Positions 5,299-5,333 of a stretch of DNA of 5,333 nucleotides are shown here, in pieces. Source of the stretch: an uncultured Ruminiclostridium sp. (GTDB lineage: Bacteria; Bacillota; Clostridia; Oscillospirales; Ruminococcaceae); contig CAJUFF010000167.1 of the NCBI GenBank assembly GCA_910585505.1, forward strand, positions 1-5,333. Direction: 5' to 3'. The first letter of the stretch is position 1; each line of letters begins with the position of its first letter. The notes beneath the pieces are model-generated. The model did no database searches. It saw only the letters and a program-made list of their open reading frames with translations, and was not told where the DNA came from. Made by a program: the position numbers and the translations under genes.

Positions 5299-5333
5299 TT
5301 ATAAAGCGTCTTCAATAATATAAAAACAGAATT
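5299..5333 (-). CDS. Possible C-terminal end of an upstream gene (partial)
   Basis: The terminator at 5233-5276 implies a minus-strand gene ending just before it. One frame reads FCFYIIEDAL and stops at TAA 5301-5299, 22 bases before the hairpin, which is a normal distance. Another frame stops at once after ILFLYY, and the third runs through the hairpin. With only about ten codons the frame choice is a guess and no function can be given. Confidence 0.3.
   Translation of the reverse strand, partial: FCFYIIEDAL

Overview
The window looks like a piece of a plant-polysaccharide utilisation locus from an anaerobic gut or rumen Firmicute, most like Ruminococcus or a related clostridial genus. The reasons are AT-rich intergenic DNA, strong AAAGGA/AAGGAG ribosome binding sites, lipoprotein signal peptides, long Thr/Ala/Glu linkers, and a GH43 plus GH5 gene set. 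The genus is an inference; there is no rRNA or marker gene here.

Every gene I can support lies on the minus strand, so the locus reads from right to left. At the right edge (5277-5333) there may be the last codons of an upstream gene. It is followed by a strong intrinsic terminator (5233-5276) with a perfect 16-bp stem. Next comes a 180-base AT-rich control region with an extended -10 promoter candidate and an A-tract inverted repeat just upstream of its -35. Then follow: (1) a 440-residue GH43 enzyme with a CBM6-like C-terminal domain and no signal peptide (3733-5055); (2) a 375-residue GH5 lipoprotein (2548-3675), 57 bases downstream; (3) a 313-base spacer holding a 159-bp imperfect palindrome; (4) a second GH5 lipoprotein (684-2234), about 80% identical in its catalytic domain but carrying a linker of about 140 residues; (5) the start of a third lipoprotein (1-577, running off the left edge). 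This last one has the same kind of signal peptide and linker, followed by a domain I do not recognise.

The likely logic is that the two membrane-anchored GH5 enzymes cut a beta-linked plant glycan outside the cell, one close to the membrane and one on a long tether that could reach through the wall. The GH43 enzyme inside the cell would then trim imported xylose- or arabinose-containing oligosaccharides. No transporter or regulator is visible in this window. No terminator with a U-tract separates the four genes, so they may form one operon, although the palindrome could modulate expression between the two GH5 genes.

I see no tRNA, rRNA, CRISPR array or transposase. The most unusual elements are the short-tether/long-tether GH5 pair and the large palindrome between them. 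No clearly new multi-gene system is visible.
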